DNA from: Anthostomella pinea
Lineage: Eukaryota > Ascomycota > Sordariomycetes > Xylariales > Xylariaceae
NCBI GenBank assembly: GCA_963556695.1
Contig: CAUWAG010000003.1
Coordinates: forward strand, 8,122,001 to 8,186,000
DNA length: 64,000 nt
Reading direction: 5' to 3'
Part shown: in pieces, positions 10,332 through 23,610 of the stretch
Numbering within the stretch: the first letter of the stretch is position 1
Layout of the letters: the number at the start of each line of letters is the position of its first letter
Translations under genes and position numbers: made by a program
The notes under the pieces: generated by a model
The model's database searches: none
Seen by the model: the letters and a program-made list of their open reading frames with translations, nothing else
What the model was told of the DNA's origin: nothing

Positions 10332-12581
10332 TCATGAGGCGGACTGTGGCGTGGACAATTCTGTCTCCTCGGCCTTGGGCTCCTCAAGTCTGGGCTTTTT
10401 GGCGGCATGCTCCAACTCAGACTCTTCCACTTTGCCCTTGAGTTCGTGAATCTCCTGTTCCATTTCATCAAGTCGTCTCTTGAGGATGTTTTCCCTCCGG
10501 TGACTGTCCTCCAGCTGCCGCTGGATCTCCTCGCGCTGCGCACGTTCTGTAGCGGCTTCCTTGGCGGACATTTCAGCGGAATGGCGATAGTTATCGGCGG
10601 TCTGGATGTCTTGCTCCAGCTGTTGCAAACGACCTCGGTATAGTTCATTGATGAGGTCCAGTTCGCTGACACGCGTCTTCAGGCTCGAGTTGGCGGCCAG
10701 AAGTTGTTCGTTGGTCTGCGGGGCTTCCATGGGTGGGTGATCGCCATTCAGGGGAGAGGGTGCGCGACCAGGAGAGATTCCTGGAGGGGGATATTGTGCC
10801 ATGTTATCTGGCTGGTACTGGTCCATTGCCTGGAAAGCCGCGAGCTGAGGATCGTAGATGTTCGGGGTCGCGGTGCGGGACACGGGCGAGTCGGTTCCAT
10901 GGCCATGTCCGTTAACGGACCTCTGTTGCTGTTGTTGTGAGGCGCGCACGGCAGCAAGGGCAGCTGCAGTCGCGGCGGCGGTCGCGCTGTCATGGTGTTG
11001 GAAGTTGTTGCCGTTGGTGGCAGGAGGGAGACTTTGCTGAATAGAAGAAAGGCTTGAATCAGTGTCGCGCCATGATGGCTTGGGGTTGAACTTGGGGCGG
11101 TTACTCACCTTCTTCTTCATCTGCATGTCCGGTCGCATGGTCTTGACACGATTGCGGCTTTTTATCACGTCGGTCTTGAGGGATATCGGGCGCGGACGGC
11201 CGTGCAGCTTGAGGAACAAGCCACAGGCATTGCAGAGGACTGAACCGACCTCGTCGCGACGCCATAGCGGAGTGGTCGAGGTGCTGCAGTTCTGGCAGGT
11301 TGGCTGGGTGGGAGGAAGGTCGCTGTTAGCTGGAGCAGAAGCAGTGGTTGGGTGTGACGCCATCATGGTGACAATCGGGAGTTGAGAAGGCGAGGCTTGT
11401 TGGCTGGTGGCTGGCTATCGACTAGCAGCAGTGTCCCGTGCCAGTATCGCGACAAGATGGAATGGAATGATGATGGGTGATAGGAGAGGGTGATAGGGCG
11501 ATAGCACGAGGTCGATACCACGATTAGATATGATAAAAAATTGGGAGAGGTGCCGAATGGAAATCTGGGCCCAGGCGGTGCCAGGGTGGGTTCCTGTGAT
11601 AAGAGAGGACTTCCCCGCCGCTGATTGGCTGCCGTTACAAGTGGCCTTTCGGATTGGACCGTCAAACCTTGCGAAGCAGCCGGGGTCGACAAGATAGGTA
11701 TCAGATTGGTGACAATCAATTGATGGCAACCACTTGGTCCTTCTCAACGCTGCATCACAGGCGGCGATGGAGGTCGAATGATGGATTTGATGCAAGGTGA
11801 AGTGATACACTGATGGTGACGGGATGCGGTGGAAAGAGAAGGTACGGTAGGTACCTTGGGTGAACGAAAGAAGTCGGAAGTAGCTTACCAGATTGCCAGA
11901 CGCCATGGGCGCGTGCGCCGCGGGAGATTCGCCGAAATTCATTGCCATCGACGTGTTGTGTATCGGCGTGCTCGTGGCTCTGAGAAGCAGCGCAATCAGT
12001 ATGATGTTCGTGTGCAGTGTGCACACAGATGAGATGCAGGTGCGCCGTTTTGCAGGTTGTACTTTGGCGGGGTGGATTGGTGCTGGTGCAGGTGGGTGGT
12101 CCGCGAGATGTGGCAGGAGGGTCGACGTCTGTCACGCCAACTGCACAGGCGCGAACAAGACGTGCTTCAGTACCTATGCTGCGCTTGCTATCGAGGCAAC
12201 GCCGCAAAGATACAGTGGAGGCCAGCAAAACCGGTGCTCTTGACTCGGGAGTACAATGGTGAAAGAGACACAAGCATTGCCAATGCTGCACGACTTGGGC
12301 AAAACGACTTGGCCAGGTGACAGACTATCGTAGCTGATGATAGGTTCCTGGCTTCTCGAACTCCCACACCTTACGAACCACCCACCATTGTATGATGCAA
12401 TGCATATTGGCTTGTTCTTATGGACTCACCTTGGTTGTGGCGAGCTTGTTACGCTGGCGGCCAGCGCATTGATGCCGGGCAGCTGGGCTATGGCGGCAGA
12501 GGCGGTGGTCGAGGTCGAACTCGGTCGTGATATGGGTTCGAGCGTTGCTGGCAGGGGCGACGCCATCCCGCTTTCCTCCAT
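10332..12581 (-). CDS. areB: GATA-type transcription factor with C-terminal coiled coil (AreB/NreB/ASD4 family)
   Basis: Proposed exons on the minus strand: 12581-12430, 11403-11109 and 11036-10332, giving 383 residues. The single zinc finger has the form C-X2-C-X17-C-X2-C with the [18 protein letters not shown] core and the adjacent basic segment (about residues 73-125). The C-terminal third is a long heptad-rich coiled coil, then a basic patch. This combination is typical of AreB (Aspergillus), NreB (Penicillium) and ASD4 (Neurospora), relatives of yeast Dal80/Gzf3 that modulate nitrogen-regulated genes; ASD4 is needed for ascus development. The first exon is an Ala/Ser/Thr-rich stretch; its donor (phase 2) joins in frame to an acceptor at 11404 across a 1,026-nt intron. 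A shorter form starting at the ATG at 11366 is equally possible. The 72-nt intron at 11037-11108 is in frame and stop-free, so its retention also yields a protein. The domain call is firm; the upstream exon is an inference. Confidence 0.85.
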
Positions 12582-14392
12582 GACGGCTCGAATAGAGGGC
12601 AATGCCGGTGATGATATGCGTGTTGGAATTGGTGCGACGATGGGTGGCAGACTGTCCGCCCGTAGATATTCCAGTGTGGACGCCGTGTTGATGATTATCA
12701 GAGGCCCCGAGAGACGACCCGGGACAGATGGTCAGGAGGACCTTGAGAGCGGGATATCGAGTGGTAATGGAGCCCTGAGACAGGCTGCTCCAGATAGGCG
12801 TTGGAGAGATCAAGCTGGCTGGTGGAACACCTGCTTAGATTGAAAAGGCCGGATGTTGTAGATTTGTGCCCACGTGTTCAAGAGGCGGAAGTAGAGGCTT
12901 TGCGTGGAGGTGATATGGTCAATTATAAGGTATACCGTGATATCGTATGCGAAGAACGTAGATGGAGGATCAGAACTAGGAATCGAGAAACTGGGGGCCG
13001 GGCAGAACGAGTCGAGGTCAGACAAACACGTAAGGTAGAACGAAAAACTGAGGATATCACCAATTTGCTTCTCGAGAAATCATGGCTTTTCCGGACGGTG
13101 CGAAGGCAGAAGCAAGCGAAAGGGATGAACGAGGGTGAGATTCCACCTGCATCAACAGGCGCAAGCCGCCCTCCCCTGGACAGCACACGATTTCCGCAGA
13201 ATGCAATGTCAGGTCAGGTCACGTAGGACAGAAAATTATTCTTCTTACTATTCTTCCACGTATGTATGTACTATGTATGTACTATGTAGGCCGTCACCCG
13301 TACATAATATAAAGATGACGGGCTGTCAGGCTGTCTGACACCTGCTCCCCCCTGCCGGCTGCATCAATCCGTGCAAGCTTTTTAAACTCTTACATAAGAA
13401 GTCGATCCATCTGGCTTGGCAATTCAAATTCCCGCCGGGCCATTGGTTCGGGCCCCTGGCCCGTCTCCTGTAGGCTGTCACCTCACATTTCCAGCATAGC
13501 CTTCCATACTCTAGCGTGCTCCTTATTAGTGCAAGTATTTATGTATTATTAGGGAGAACAGCCGTCATTCAGCGACAAAAGCCGCTGCCTTGCCAGTTTA
13601 CAACGGGTTTCTGGGACTCCAGATTTAATGTGCAACTATTTAATAAAGACATGTTGCTGGATGCTGCCAGGCTGGAGTAGAGCCGATGAGAAAAAGAGCA
13701 GGCGCAGAGTCTGTGTACATGACAAGCTGGAACCAGCTGAGACGCGGCTTTTCCTACCAGCTTATGTTTCTTACTTACTTTGGTATCGTGGCTTCATCCC
13801 TCGCTTCGAAGTGTCACTCTTCATTTCTCCATGGTAGGTAGGTAGGTACGTGTGCTCCGTGATATCTATCTAGGGGAGTTGAGTTGCTGAAGTATTCAAT
13901 TTGCTAAGTACCTTGAGTGGCAATGTTGAAGGCAAGGACTGATGGATGCAGCTTCAACTGGTGTATGTTGTTATCGATACGCATGATTGATCACATAAAG
14001 CAACGAACGACTTGTATGTAGTGAACCAAAGGCCATGTGTGTATTCGAACCCAACCGTGTGGGAATGACCAATTGCTCGCTGTAATCGGGACATTTTAAA
14101 CCAGCAGAATTGGATACATCCTGATAGGGAAAGTCAAGAAGTGAGGTTGGAGGTCCGATAGGAAAAAGAAGAGTACCCCTCGGGTTGGCTTACCGGGAGC
14201 AGGGAACCCCACGTAGAAGCACGGACCCACTTTCGATCGCCAGAACGTCTTTTTAGAGCATGGCAAGAAAAAAAGTCAAGCTCGTCGAGAGCCAAAACAC
14301 CAAGGACACGCCCGCCAACGCTGCACAACACCACCACCACCGTATAGCCACGACGGCCACGAGTTTGCTACGACAGCTACAACACCGCCAAG
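12582..14392. other. Divergent intergenic region upstream of the GATA factor and KRR1
   Basis: 1.8 kb between two divergently transcribed genes. Open frames near 12.8-13.2 kb exist on both strands and show no recognisable protein. Short tandem motifs of the TATGTATGTAC type occur at 13260-13290. No supported gene. Confidence 0.5.
13833..13848. repeat. (GGTA)4 microsatellite
   Basis: Four perfect GGTA units in the region between the GATA factor and KRR1. The same motif recurs at 54056-54074. Confidence 0.9.
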
Positions 14393-16153
<1,761 letters not shown>

Positions 16154-16932
16154 GAGTATGGACGAAGAAGGCCCCTGAGAATGATTGGGAAAAGGGGAAA
16201 TTGTGTGTTGCTAATGCACATGGGCGCGTTGCTCCTTGTACTTTTTCCTCAGATACCCACGTTACGAATGGAACTGCATCAAGAACACCGGTCGGTATAT
16301 GTTGCGTGAACGCTATATTGCGGTTCGAAGGAGTCTTGGAAGGGTGTACGATCCGACCTTGGTTCTTTGTCACAGCGAACAAGTAAGGTAGAAAGCTACT
16401 CATGTCGAGGGCTGGCAAGTCGGTGATGGCCTTCACATTAAATGCTGTTCATGGGATGCGGCACCTACCTGATTCAGTCGACAACCGAGCAGCAGCAGAC
16501 GAAGTGGACTGGGAGCGCATTGGAAATGGGTGACGCTGAGTAGAACAACTACCACGCCATGCTGCAGTACAAGCAACACTACTGGTTCTGATATCCAGCT
16601 CACATGCAGATCATATGGAAGACGGCGCATACAATCCCGAGTCACATGCAGACTTGCTCAAGGCCACTTCAATGACGGAGAAACATAGCACTCAGATTCC
16701 AGGTGAAGAAGTCGATGATTGGCGAACAATGGGTTTCTTGACATGGATTTGCAGCGCGTGTCCTGAGTATCGACCGTAGCAGTTCATCCTAGACTAAAGA
16801 CATAAATCCAGCCAATAACGCCCAGATTTCCTTTTTCCCTCTGTGTCCATTTGTGAACAAGTTCATTGCCATCTGGTATCATCCGAACATCAATCTTGGC
16901 GACATCGACGTACTCTACCTCGCCACCCATCC
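16154..16932. other. Spacer between convergent KRR1 and ENP1
   Basis: 780 bp separating two stop codons that face each other. Only short overlapping open frames are present. It presumably holds both 3' UTRs. Confidence 0.5.
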
Positions 16933-19335
16933 TCAGCCGTCGACCAACATCGTATCGTCCCCGTCAAATGCTGTGGTTTCTGGCTCCGCCACGATTCCTC
17001 TGCCGCGTCCCGCCAGCAGCTCTCTCCGGATCTACAGACATGAAGTCAGTCATGCCTTGCTAATACTCATAAAGTCAGTCAAGTGCTGGGAAGATACGCA
17101 CCTCTGGGCCAATCTTGGCATGTCCGTGGGAAAGCAGGAGGTCCAGTAGTGCCTCTCTCTGGTCCTCCGTGATCTCGTGCTTGTATCTTTGTGCAAAGGA
17201 CAAGAGAGCCTGGTGCCATAGGACCGGCAGTCTGGCCCTTGTGCTTGCCCGCTCGCCACTCAGGTCCATCGTATTTTTGTCCGTGACGGACGCAGGGTCG
17301 ACACTGCGCATGCGGAGGAAGAAGAATACCAACGAGTCTACGACTTGGTACCTGTATTTGGCTTGTTAGCACCAATTACACGGCAGGAGACAATAGCGAG
17401 ATGCTGATTGCTATCAAGGAACGTACGGCAGAGCACTGCATCATCGAGTCAGCGTTGGTTTCAAGTCAAATGTCATGGGAGAAGATGCTTACTATTTCTT
17501 GTCCAAGAGCGCTCTTATGACTGTAGCGTTTTGAGTCAGCAATCATTACAGTTCGGATGGCTTCGTTCCTGACAGATGCTGTTCCTCACGCGCCGGGCCT
17601 CGAGACCCGGATGTGAATCAAATGACAGCTTCTAGACACAGGACCTAAAGTAGAAACCTCGAATAGGAGAGGCATATAACGGATGGTACTCACAAATAGT
17701 AGTTGCACCTCCGCCTTCAGTGCCTGCAGAGGCCTCTCGGGCCGCGATTTCGCAGAGCCCTTTCAGGGCTGCTCCACTGTGTAGGACAGGGACACTGACT
17801 ATTCCGAATATCAGGTCAGTAATGATCCCTTGGTGTTTCTCATGAAGCTCTACCCATTCAGGGGTGGCCCAACGGACATACCCCGGGCAGGGCAGTTGAA
17901 AGGGGAAACACTGACCTCTCACTAATACAGCACTGATGATAGCTGCTTCTCTCAGAGTGCAAGTACCACTCTCGACAAGGGGGAAGAGGAAACCCTTGAA
18001 CCAGGCCGCTGGTTTGTATAAGGCAATAGGGGGGTCAGCACAAACCAGAAGGAAGCTGGGGAAGGGGGGAAGTACCTTTCTTTAGCGCATTGAAAAGATG
18101 CACGTTGAGTTTCTTGGTCTCGTGTCTTTTTTTCCCGTTAGTATGTATATAGTACCAACTTCACCACTATCAGAAATACACACATGTCTTCTCTGACCCG
18201 ATCCAAGAGGATCATCTCCATAAATCTTCTCACCACAATGGGCTTGGAGCTTACGAAGATTTTTGTAGCTGCGTAACACGCATTTGGCGTCCATTGGTCG
18301 GGCTTCGTGATCTCAATGATCGTTTCCCAGCTGCAAACGCGGAGTCAGCGATCATTCCGACATGCAGGGATCGAAAGTACAGTGTTTCTTGGGCCGGACA
18401 CAGGGGTTGGTAGGAGAAAAGGCACAGCCAACTCGAAGCACTTGCTACCGTTTCGAGCAGACAAGAGCTTGGAAGAGGACCACAGGCAGATACAAGGTGA
18501 ATATTGCTGTGAGAAACACCGCTATTGCTTGGTCGAGGAAACTCAAATGGTTATATGGCGCTGACGTGCTCGTTATAGGAATCTCTATCACGGTCCAGGA
18601 AAGGGGTAAACTCCGAACGTGACTTACTTGGGAACGGTCGGTAATATCTTGAATGGTTTCGGTAGTTTGCCGCTCTTGTATCTGGAAAGAATTTCTCCGA
18701 CCCTATACAGCGCGTCAGCATGTACGAAAGAGAACGGCACTGGTTCGCTGAACACACTTCTCGTAAACCTCCACGATCTTAGGTGACAGCCCAGGGACGT
18801 CGTCCATAGCCTCCATTCCCTGTGCCCTGTCCTCTCCTGCTTCGTGCGCGGCGATTCTGGCTAAGATAATGTCGGCGAGGTTCGTCGTGTTCTGCTCCTG
18901 CTGAGGCTCGTCCTGGCCCCAGCCATGCTGTATTAACATGCTGGCCGGGTCCTCGGCACCGGGAAGGAACCTGTTAAATGTGTCGAGGTCCTCGGGCTCA
19001 ATCTCAACCTCCTCGACTTCTTCTTCATCGTCGTCCCCCCATACCACTTCATCGTCGAACTTCTCGTCGTTATCGTCCTGGTCGAATCTCGACTCAAAGC
19101 CGAATGCGTTGGACTCCTGCGGGGTCCGCGGAGGGGCAGCATCATTCTCTGCAGCGAGCTCGCGCCCTATTCTCAGGATGTTCTGCGACGCCTTCGAATC
19201 AACATAGCCCTCCTTCTCGTCCCTATCTTCGAGATCTCTGGACTTGCGCTTCTGCGGCTTAGAACGCAGAGGACCTGTAGCCAAGTAGTCGTCCTCCAGG
19301 CCACGCCTAGATTTGGGTGTAGTGGCCTTGGGCAT
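16933..19335 (-). CDS. ENP1: ENP1 / bystin, 40S ribosomal subunit assembly factor
   Basis: Ten exons on the minus strand: 19335-18758, 18702-18628, 18330-18184, 18125-18076, 18008-17916, 17798-17694, 17520-17493, 17435-17427, 17351-17102 and 17031-16933. Total 1,434 nt, 477 residues. The N-terminal third is charged and acidic; the bystin domain follows, with the [40 protein letters not shown] and [11 protein letters not shown] blocks, and the end carries [11 protein letters not shown]. Enp1 is an essential nucleolar and cytoplasmic factor bound to pre-40S particles. Exon 8 is a 9-nt micro-exon that is required to keep the conserved DKKYALPYQVVD stretch in frame. A 395-bp divergent promoter is shared with HGH1. 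Length agrees with yeast Enp1 (483 residues). Confidence 0.95.
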
Positions 19336-19730
19336 GTTTGTTGTTTGTTGGTGAGTGAGCCCAACAGGTTTCTCTTGAGTCGACTGTTTTAGCACAAAAT
19401 ATCGATTTGCGCCAAAGAGTGAAACCGGGGATGATTTGTCGATGCCGAGTTCTGGGACTCTCCATCGGCCACAACGTGGGGTGAAGTTTGAAGGCCCAAA
19501 TGAAAATTGTGAAGTGGAGCTATGTTAAACATTCAGCCAATGGGAGGCCGTTATGAGATGCTCTGCGCTTATCGATAAGAGCCCCTCCACGAGCTCTCAT
19601 TGTGCCCCTCCACCCCTCCAATGACATCGTTGCGGCTAACAAATTCTTGTGAAGTCTGGAAACCCGATGCATGTGAATGAAACCTAGCTCACAAGTCTTC
19701 TCAAGAGCTCAAGAGTCTTGCTATCAAAAA
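19336..19730. promoter_or_regulatory. Bidirectional promoter of ENP1 and HGH1
   Basis: 395 bp between two divergent start codons. It contains a CCAAT box at 19537-19541 and a palindromic double GATA site at 19568-19579. Both genes act in ribosome or translation-factor production, so coordinated expression is plausible. Confidence 0.6.
19568..19579. promoter_or_regulatory. Palindromic pair of GATA sites (CTTATCGATAAG)
   Basis: A perfect 12-bp palindrome that reads GATAAG on both strands, the core recognised by fungal GATA factors. It lies inside the ENP1/HGH1 promoter. A GATA factor gene lies 7 kb away, but any link between them is speculation. Confidence 0.4.
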
Positions 19731-21027
19731 ATGCGTACAGAACTCGAAGAGGTATGGCCTGTTCCCCGAATGAGACTCCATTTAGTGGCTGACTTACGAT
19801 TAGTTAGTCGGCTTGGTTGCCGACCCCAAGCCGGAAGTTCGAGGCATCGCCGCAGAACATCTCGTGCCATACTCAATATCCCAGCCTGGCATCTTCAAGG
19901 TAGACAAGTTGGGTCCGGTCAAGAACCTGAAGCTCCTCGTCAGGGATCATCCGGTAAGCTACCATCGAGTCGCTTCGGCAGAACCTGCTACTTGAGAGGC
20001 CAGAGCTGATGATCGAACAGAAAATAGCCGAGCACATCGTCACCATTCTCATCAATCTCTCAGCCGATCGCGAAGTCCTCGAAAGTCTAGCTACCGACGA
20101 CAAATTCCTCAGCGAAGTTTTCAGACAAGTCGTTGTGCGTACATGTACTTCTGGCATGACTAGTGTCTCGATCCTGATCGAGCGAGATCGAGGCCTGTCA
20201 CCGGACATCAAGCTAATGCACAATAGAATCCATCCGAGCCTAATGCAAACCTGCTGTCCATGCTACTGGCGAATCTGGCGAAATGGGACTCTTTGAAGAG
20301 GGTGTTGGAGTTGAAGCAATCGCCACCAGAGGAACTCAAGTCCAATGACATGATCATGAATCAGCTGCTTGATCTCTTCGTCAAAGGCGCTGATGGCACG
20401 TACAACAAAAACGCCGATTTCGATCATCTGGCCTACCTGTTCGCGGATCTGACGAAGCATGCCGAAGTACGCCACCACTTCGTCCGCAAGCAGGATTACG
20501 ACGGAGTTATACCTCTCACTAAGCTCAAAGTGTTCACTGAGCACAAGTCTGACGTTCGACGAAAAGGAGTCGCCTCGACCATCAAGAACGTCGCCTTTGA
20601 CGTACCTTCGCATCCACTTTTCATGTCCGAGGACGACATCGATATTCTGCCTTATATATTGTTGCCTATCATGGGGAACGAGGAGTATGACGAAGAGGAT
20701 TCCATGGCAATGCTTCCTGACCTGCAGCTGCTGGCTCCCGACAAGCAACGCGATACAGACCCAGCCATTATTCAAACACACGTCGAAACGTTACTGCTTC
20801 TAACAAGCAGTAGGGAAGCGAGAGAACGAATGCGTGAAGTCAAGGTCTATCCACTCATTCGGGAAACTCACTTGCGAGTTCAGAACGAAGGCATCCAAGA
20901 AGCGTGTGAGCGACTAGTCCAAGTGCTCATGCGAGAGGAAGAGCAGCCAAATCCGGAGGCGCCTGTTAAGGAACTCACAAACGGCGATGGCGAGGAGGAT
21001 GATGACGAAGACGTAGTTGAGGTGTAA
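19731..21027 (+). CDS. HGH1: HGH1 family protein (eEF2 folding cochaperone)
   Basis: Four exons: 19731-19751, 19804-19953, 20021-20134 and 20227-21027, giving 361 residues. The opening TELEELVGLV, the early segment ending in a stretch like SQPGIFK, the repeated helical armadillo-like units, and the PNANLLSMLLANLAKWDSLKR block match the HGH1 family. The end is acidic, with a run of Asp and Glu. Yeast Hgh1 works with TRiC/CCT and Hsp90 to fold translation elongation factor 2. The very short first exon (21 nt) was chosen because it supplies the conserved N terminus and splices in phase. Length is close to yeast Hgh1 (394 residues). Confidence 0.9.
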
Positions 21028-23610
21028 AACTACACAGCTCGTGGTCCTTTACGGACATGGGATTGGCTACCGCACCGCTGGCTCAGAAGGGCCGTCGCCG
21101 GGGGGTGTTCCTGGCTGCCTAACAAATGACCATGAAGTTTCCGACAGAAGCAAACTTTCAAGTTCGATTTAGGCAACTAGACCGCAGCTTTGGACGGCGA
21201 CACCGCGGTCAGCCTTACCATGGCTTTGATTGGGCATCGGTTGAGATCTACAAGGTTGTTTGGGCCTTGCGGTGGCGATACGAAAGGGGTATATGGATAG
21301 GCAGATTGACGAATGAGCAGCCCGGTCTCGGGGCTCTGCGAGCATAGCGAACGCGCGCGCGCCGCCGTGCTCACCGGCCGGTGCTCAGGCGTCGGACTGA
21401 CGAATTTGAGACTCTCATGGTATGTTCCCACCCAAAGGGGCCATAACTTCGGATATGACACTCGATGACCCAGCCTACGGTGGGACTCCTCGACATGGCC
21501 CAGTACCTAGTCTTAATACATTCACGTCACGATCACGTCCAAGCTGCTTTCTTCGCAATCTGTCTCACACCCTTTGACGTAAGCCAAGGCGGTGGCGGCG
21601 GTGGCGGCGGGTAGTCTGAAGGAGTCATGACTTGGACATCGAGCATCGTGCAAGTCAGGAAACGGATTCTCCGTGGAGGCAAGGGGAAACTGATGGCCTC
21701 GGATGGGAGACCAAGCTGATAAACGAAGAGCCTTGGCTGACAGGCTCCCGCACCGGTACCGAGGGCTCGGTATCCCTATCTGTCTCGGCTAACATGGGAT
21801 TGGTCCAGACGGTTCAGCTTGTGAAAGTCACAAGGCAAACCCTGCAGGTGAAGTCCAGGTAGGTCACGACGTTTCCACCTCGCTTCAGCCGGATCGTTTG
21901 GTGTTGTGGGCCGCCTCGTGCAAGAACACCGAAGGCTGAGGGCGTGGATGGATCCTCTCAGCTCATTGGCCTACTCGCATACAGGGCCAGCTCCATTGAG
22001 GATTGATGTTTGTCATGATGGGTTTTCTATACTACCTAAACAAGACCGAACCAGGTGATTTGGACCGGGCTCGGTCGATCCCGGACCCTTCCTACGAAAC
22101 TGACTGTCGATACACACGGCGACGGGATTTATTACACACAGCGGGAAGCCAAGGAGCGCTGTTGTATTCATCTCGTGCTAGCAACGCTTTCGACAAAGCT
22201 TGATGGAAAGAAGCATTATTCAGGCGATAACGGAGGCTGGGCGTTTTCATCATGTCTTGGCCGTGTCTTGTTCCAACCTCAGATCAAGAGGTTCTTGTCC
22301 CCTGTGGCTGTCAAAAGAGTCGTTCATCGTCTGCGAGGTTGGTTGGTGTTTGGTGGATTAGACGATGTTGGCCAAGGACGCCAAGCCCGTCTCCACCAGC
22401 CCCAAAGGGCGAATCCACCCCCGCGCTGCATGTGAGTGTACCGCCATGATTTGCGGCGCATGGAGCACTGGCCAATCAGACGCTCGACGTGGCGCAACGT
22501 GCTACGACTAGCAACTCTAATTCGTCGTCCCGGTTCCGGGGGTCCTCGGCTGCAAGCTCGGCAGGCCCCCCTTTTCGGATTATTGGATTATTTTCAGCCT
22601 CGCAGAGTTCCGGCCCTCTCACCAGGTCTTATCTGAGACCAGTCAAAGAGCCTAGTCGCCGTCTTCCACCAGTCTTCGATCGAGCTTCCATTGCATTTGA
22701 AGATACTTGTATGTACATGGCTGTGGCCAATCTTCACAGTGGGTACGGTGCTGCCCACGTGTTATCCTATAGCCACTGTCGCTATCGAGTCAAGAAGTCC
22801 TTCTGCGATTTGGTCTACATCAGAGACATTCGTCAATCTTCAGCAAATGTGGCTGAGTTGTCACTGATTCCAGTGCGTAAGGTATTATCTTCAAGCACAT
22901 GGCCGAGTCGTACAATAGAGTCTGATTTGGAAGGTGTCACATGCGACTTAACACAGACACATTTATAGCCTCTCGGTGAGGCAGATTCACGGTCTACTAC
23001 CACATGCGAGGTTATTAATCTGAACATGCGCATCCACCAGTAAACTATGTCTGCTCTTCAGGAAGGCCGCATGTGCAGCCCAATGGACCACAGGCTTCCA
23101 AATGAGCTCGGAGCCGCGCGGTCGAATCAGAGATGCCTCCCAGGTTCCATTGAATGTCGCTCGGGAGCCTTGGAGTCAAACTATCTCCCTTTCAGGTACC
23201 ATTGACAGCGCAATCTACACCGTCCGGTCTGTCAGTCCCCTGCTGCATGTGGATGTGCATCGCGGTCCCTGCCGCTTGTACCTCTGTGTCAATTCAGTTA
23301 GCTTCAAGGTTTCGATTTCTCTAGTACTGCTACTACCTCGGTGTCCACCTCAAGTTCCGTCTGTAGACGCCGCCTGCATGGATGCAGCATGTGGCCTGTT
23401 TATACAAAAGGATGATAGGTCCGTCACTCTCATCTGACAGCCTGCCGTTCTGCTTCCTTCTCTGTGCCATCAAACCATCCCAGAAAGGCAAACCGACTCG
23501 GTTGTAATCTTTACAGATAACCAGCGCAACTGGCAACTGCCCAGTGTAACTGGACTACACCTCTCCCCTTCATCTAGCTGCACGGCGATCACTACTTACA
23601 GTCCGCCGCC
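21028..23610. other. Long intergenic region upstream of the phosphate permease
   Basis: 2.6 kb without a supported gene. The frame at 22489-22968 starts at a GTG and has no recognisable protein. Short GC-rich runs (alternating GC near 21350, GGC repeats near 21590) occur. The right half is probably the promoter of the phosphate permease. Confidence 0.5.
22756..22761. promoter_or_regulatory. CACGTG E-box upstream of the phosphate permease
   Basis: One perfect CACGTG about 850 bp upstream of the permease start. This is the site bound by the phosphate regulators Pho4 (yeast) and NUC-1 (Neurospora). A single six-base site can occur by chance, so this is only suggestive. Confidence 0.3.

Noticed and set aside
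11415..12026. Minus-strand frame inside the long GATA-factor intron, with a splice-like segment around 11888-11998
   Set aside because: A splice acceptor and donor can be drawn, but its exit phase does not join the frame of the next exon, so it cannot be a coding exon of this gene.
12337..12843. Plus-strand frame near the first GATA-factor exon
   Set aside because: It is antisense to the inferred exon, with no recognisable protein.
22489..22968. Possible gene upstream of the phosphate permease
   Set aside because: The frame starts at a GTG and shows no protein character; more likely promoter DNA.
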